The position numbers and the translations under genes were made by a program. The notes beneath the pieces were generated by a model that worked only from the letters and a program-made list of their open reading frames with translations, was not told the origin of the DNA and ran no database searches. A stretch of 6,472 nucleotides of DNA, from contig JAKQBN010000004.1 in NCBI GenBank assembly GCA_029559475.1, positions 1 through 6,472 of the forward strand. The letters are read 5' to 3'. This document shows positions 6,434 to 6,472 of the stretch, piece by piece; within the stretch, counting starts at the first letter, position 1, and the number at the start of each line of letters is the position of its first letter. Origin of the DNA: a bacterium. GTDB lineage: Bacteria; UBA4055.

Positions 6434-6472
6434 AAAATTTCAGCACTCCTCTCCCCAAAGCGCTAAATATAA
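6426..6472 (-). CDS. Possible 3' end of an upstream operon gene
   Basis: A minus-strand frame is open from the right edge of the window and ends at a TGA at 6426-6428. Its last visible residues read IFSALGRGVLKFYE. The stop would overlap the glycosyltransferase ATG by 8 bases, which matches the overlapping style of the other junctions in this operon. Only 14 residues are visible, no family can be assigned, and a second frame reading LYLALWGEEC also stays open for part of this stretch. The call rests on operon packing. Confidence 0.33.
   Translation of the reverse strand, partial: IFSALGRGVLKFYE
6446..6450 (-). promoter_or_regulatory. Ribosome binding site candidate for the glycosyltransferase
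   Basis: AGGAG on the minus strand is the best Shine-Dalgarno match in the right-hand part of the window and supports the ATG at 6433 as the original start, rather than the GTG at 6289. The 12-base spacing is longer than the usual 5 to 9, so initiation may be inefficient. It would lie inside the 3' end of the possible upstream gene. Confidence 0.45.

Noticed and set aside
6191-6466. A 91-codon plus-strand open frame near the right edge
   Set aside because: It is antisense to the glycosyltransferase N-terminus, including the segment past the nonsense codon that translates to conserved GT2 sequence. No initiation signal was seen.

Overview
The window is part of a cell-surface polysaccharide biosynthesis locus of the Wzx/Wzy-dependent type (O-antigen, capsule or exopolysaccharide). 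A plus-strand Wzz-type chain-length regulator, cut by the left edge, occupies about the first kilobase. The rest is a tightly packed minus-strand operon, read right to left: the possible last codons of an upstream gene, a family 2 glycosyltransferase broken by an in-frame stop, a TagD-like cytidylyltransferase, a NodB-fold (polysaccharide deacetylase-like) protein, a LicD-family phosphotransferase, a Wzx flippase and a Wzy polymerase. Every junction inside the operon either overlaps by 4 to 20 bases or has a gap of 10 bases or less. The Wzz and Wzy genes converge and overlap at their 3' ends by 26 bases. No stretch over 300 bases lacks a gene, and I see no RNA gene, insertion sequence, CRISPR array or origin.

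The genes fit one pathway. The glycosyltransferase would add a sugar to the lipid-linked repeat unit. The cytidylyltransferase would make a CDP-activated alcohol, and LicD would transfer the corresponding phospho-alcohol onto the glycan. The NodB-fold protein may deacylate or otherwise tailor a sugar. Wzx would flip the unit across the inner membrane, Wzy would polymerise it, and Wzz would set chain length. No choline kinase or choline transporter is visible, so phosphocholine should not be assumed as the substituent.

The organism cannot be named from this sequence. The long Wzz with two membrane segments and a coiled-coil middle, without a fused tyrosine kinase, together with Wzx and Wzy, suggests a Gram-negative-type envelope. 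Base composition is moderate, and AGG, AGA and ATA codons are used freely, unlike highly expressed enterobacterial genes. A member of an FCB-like or other uncultured anaerobic group is a guess. TAA, TAG and TGA all serve as ordinary stops, so the standard bacterial code applies.

The most notable observation is the glycosyltransferase. Its reading frame starts at an ATG at 6433 and is clean through to 5546, except for one TAA at 6368-6370. That codon sits exactly after the N-terminal strand of the nucleotide-sugar binding fold. This is either a very recent nonsense mutation or a sequencing or assembly error. I did not find evidence of a wholly new type of system here.
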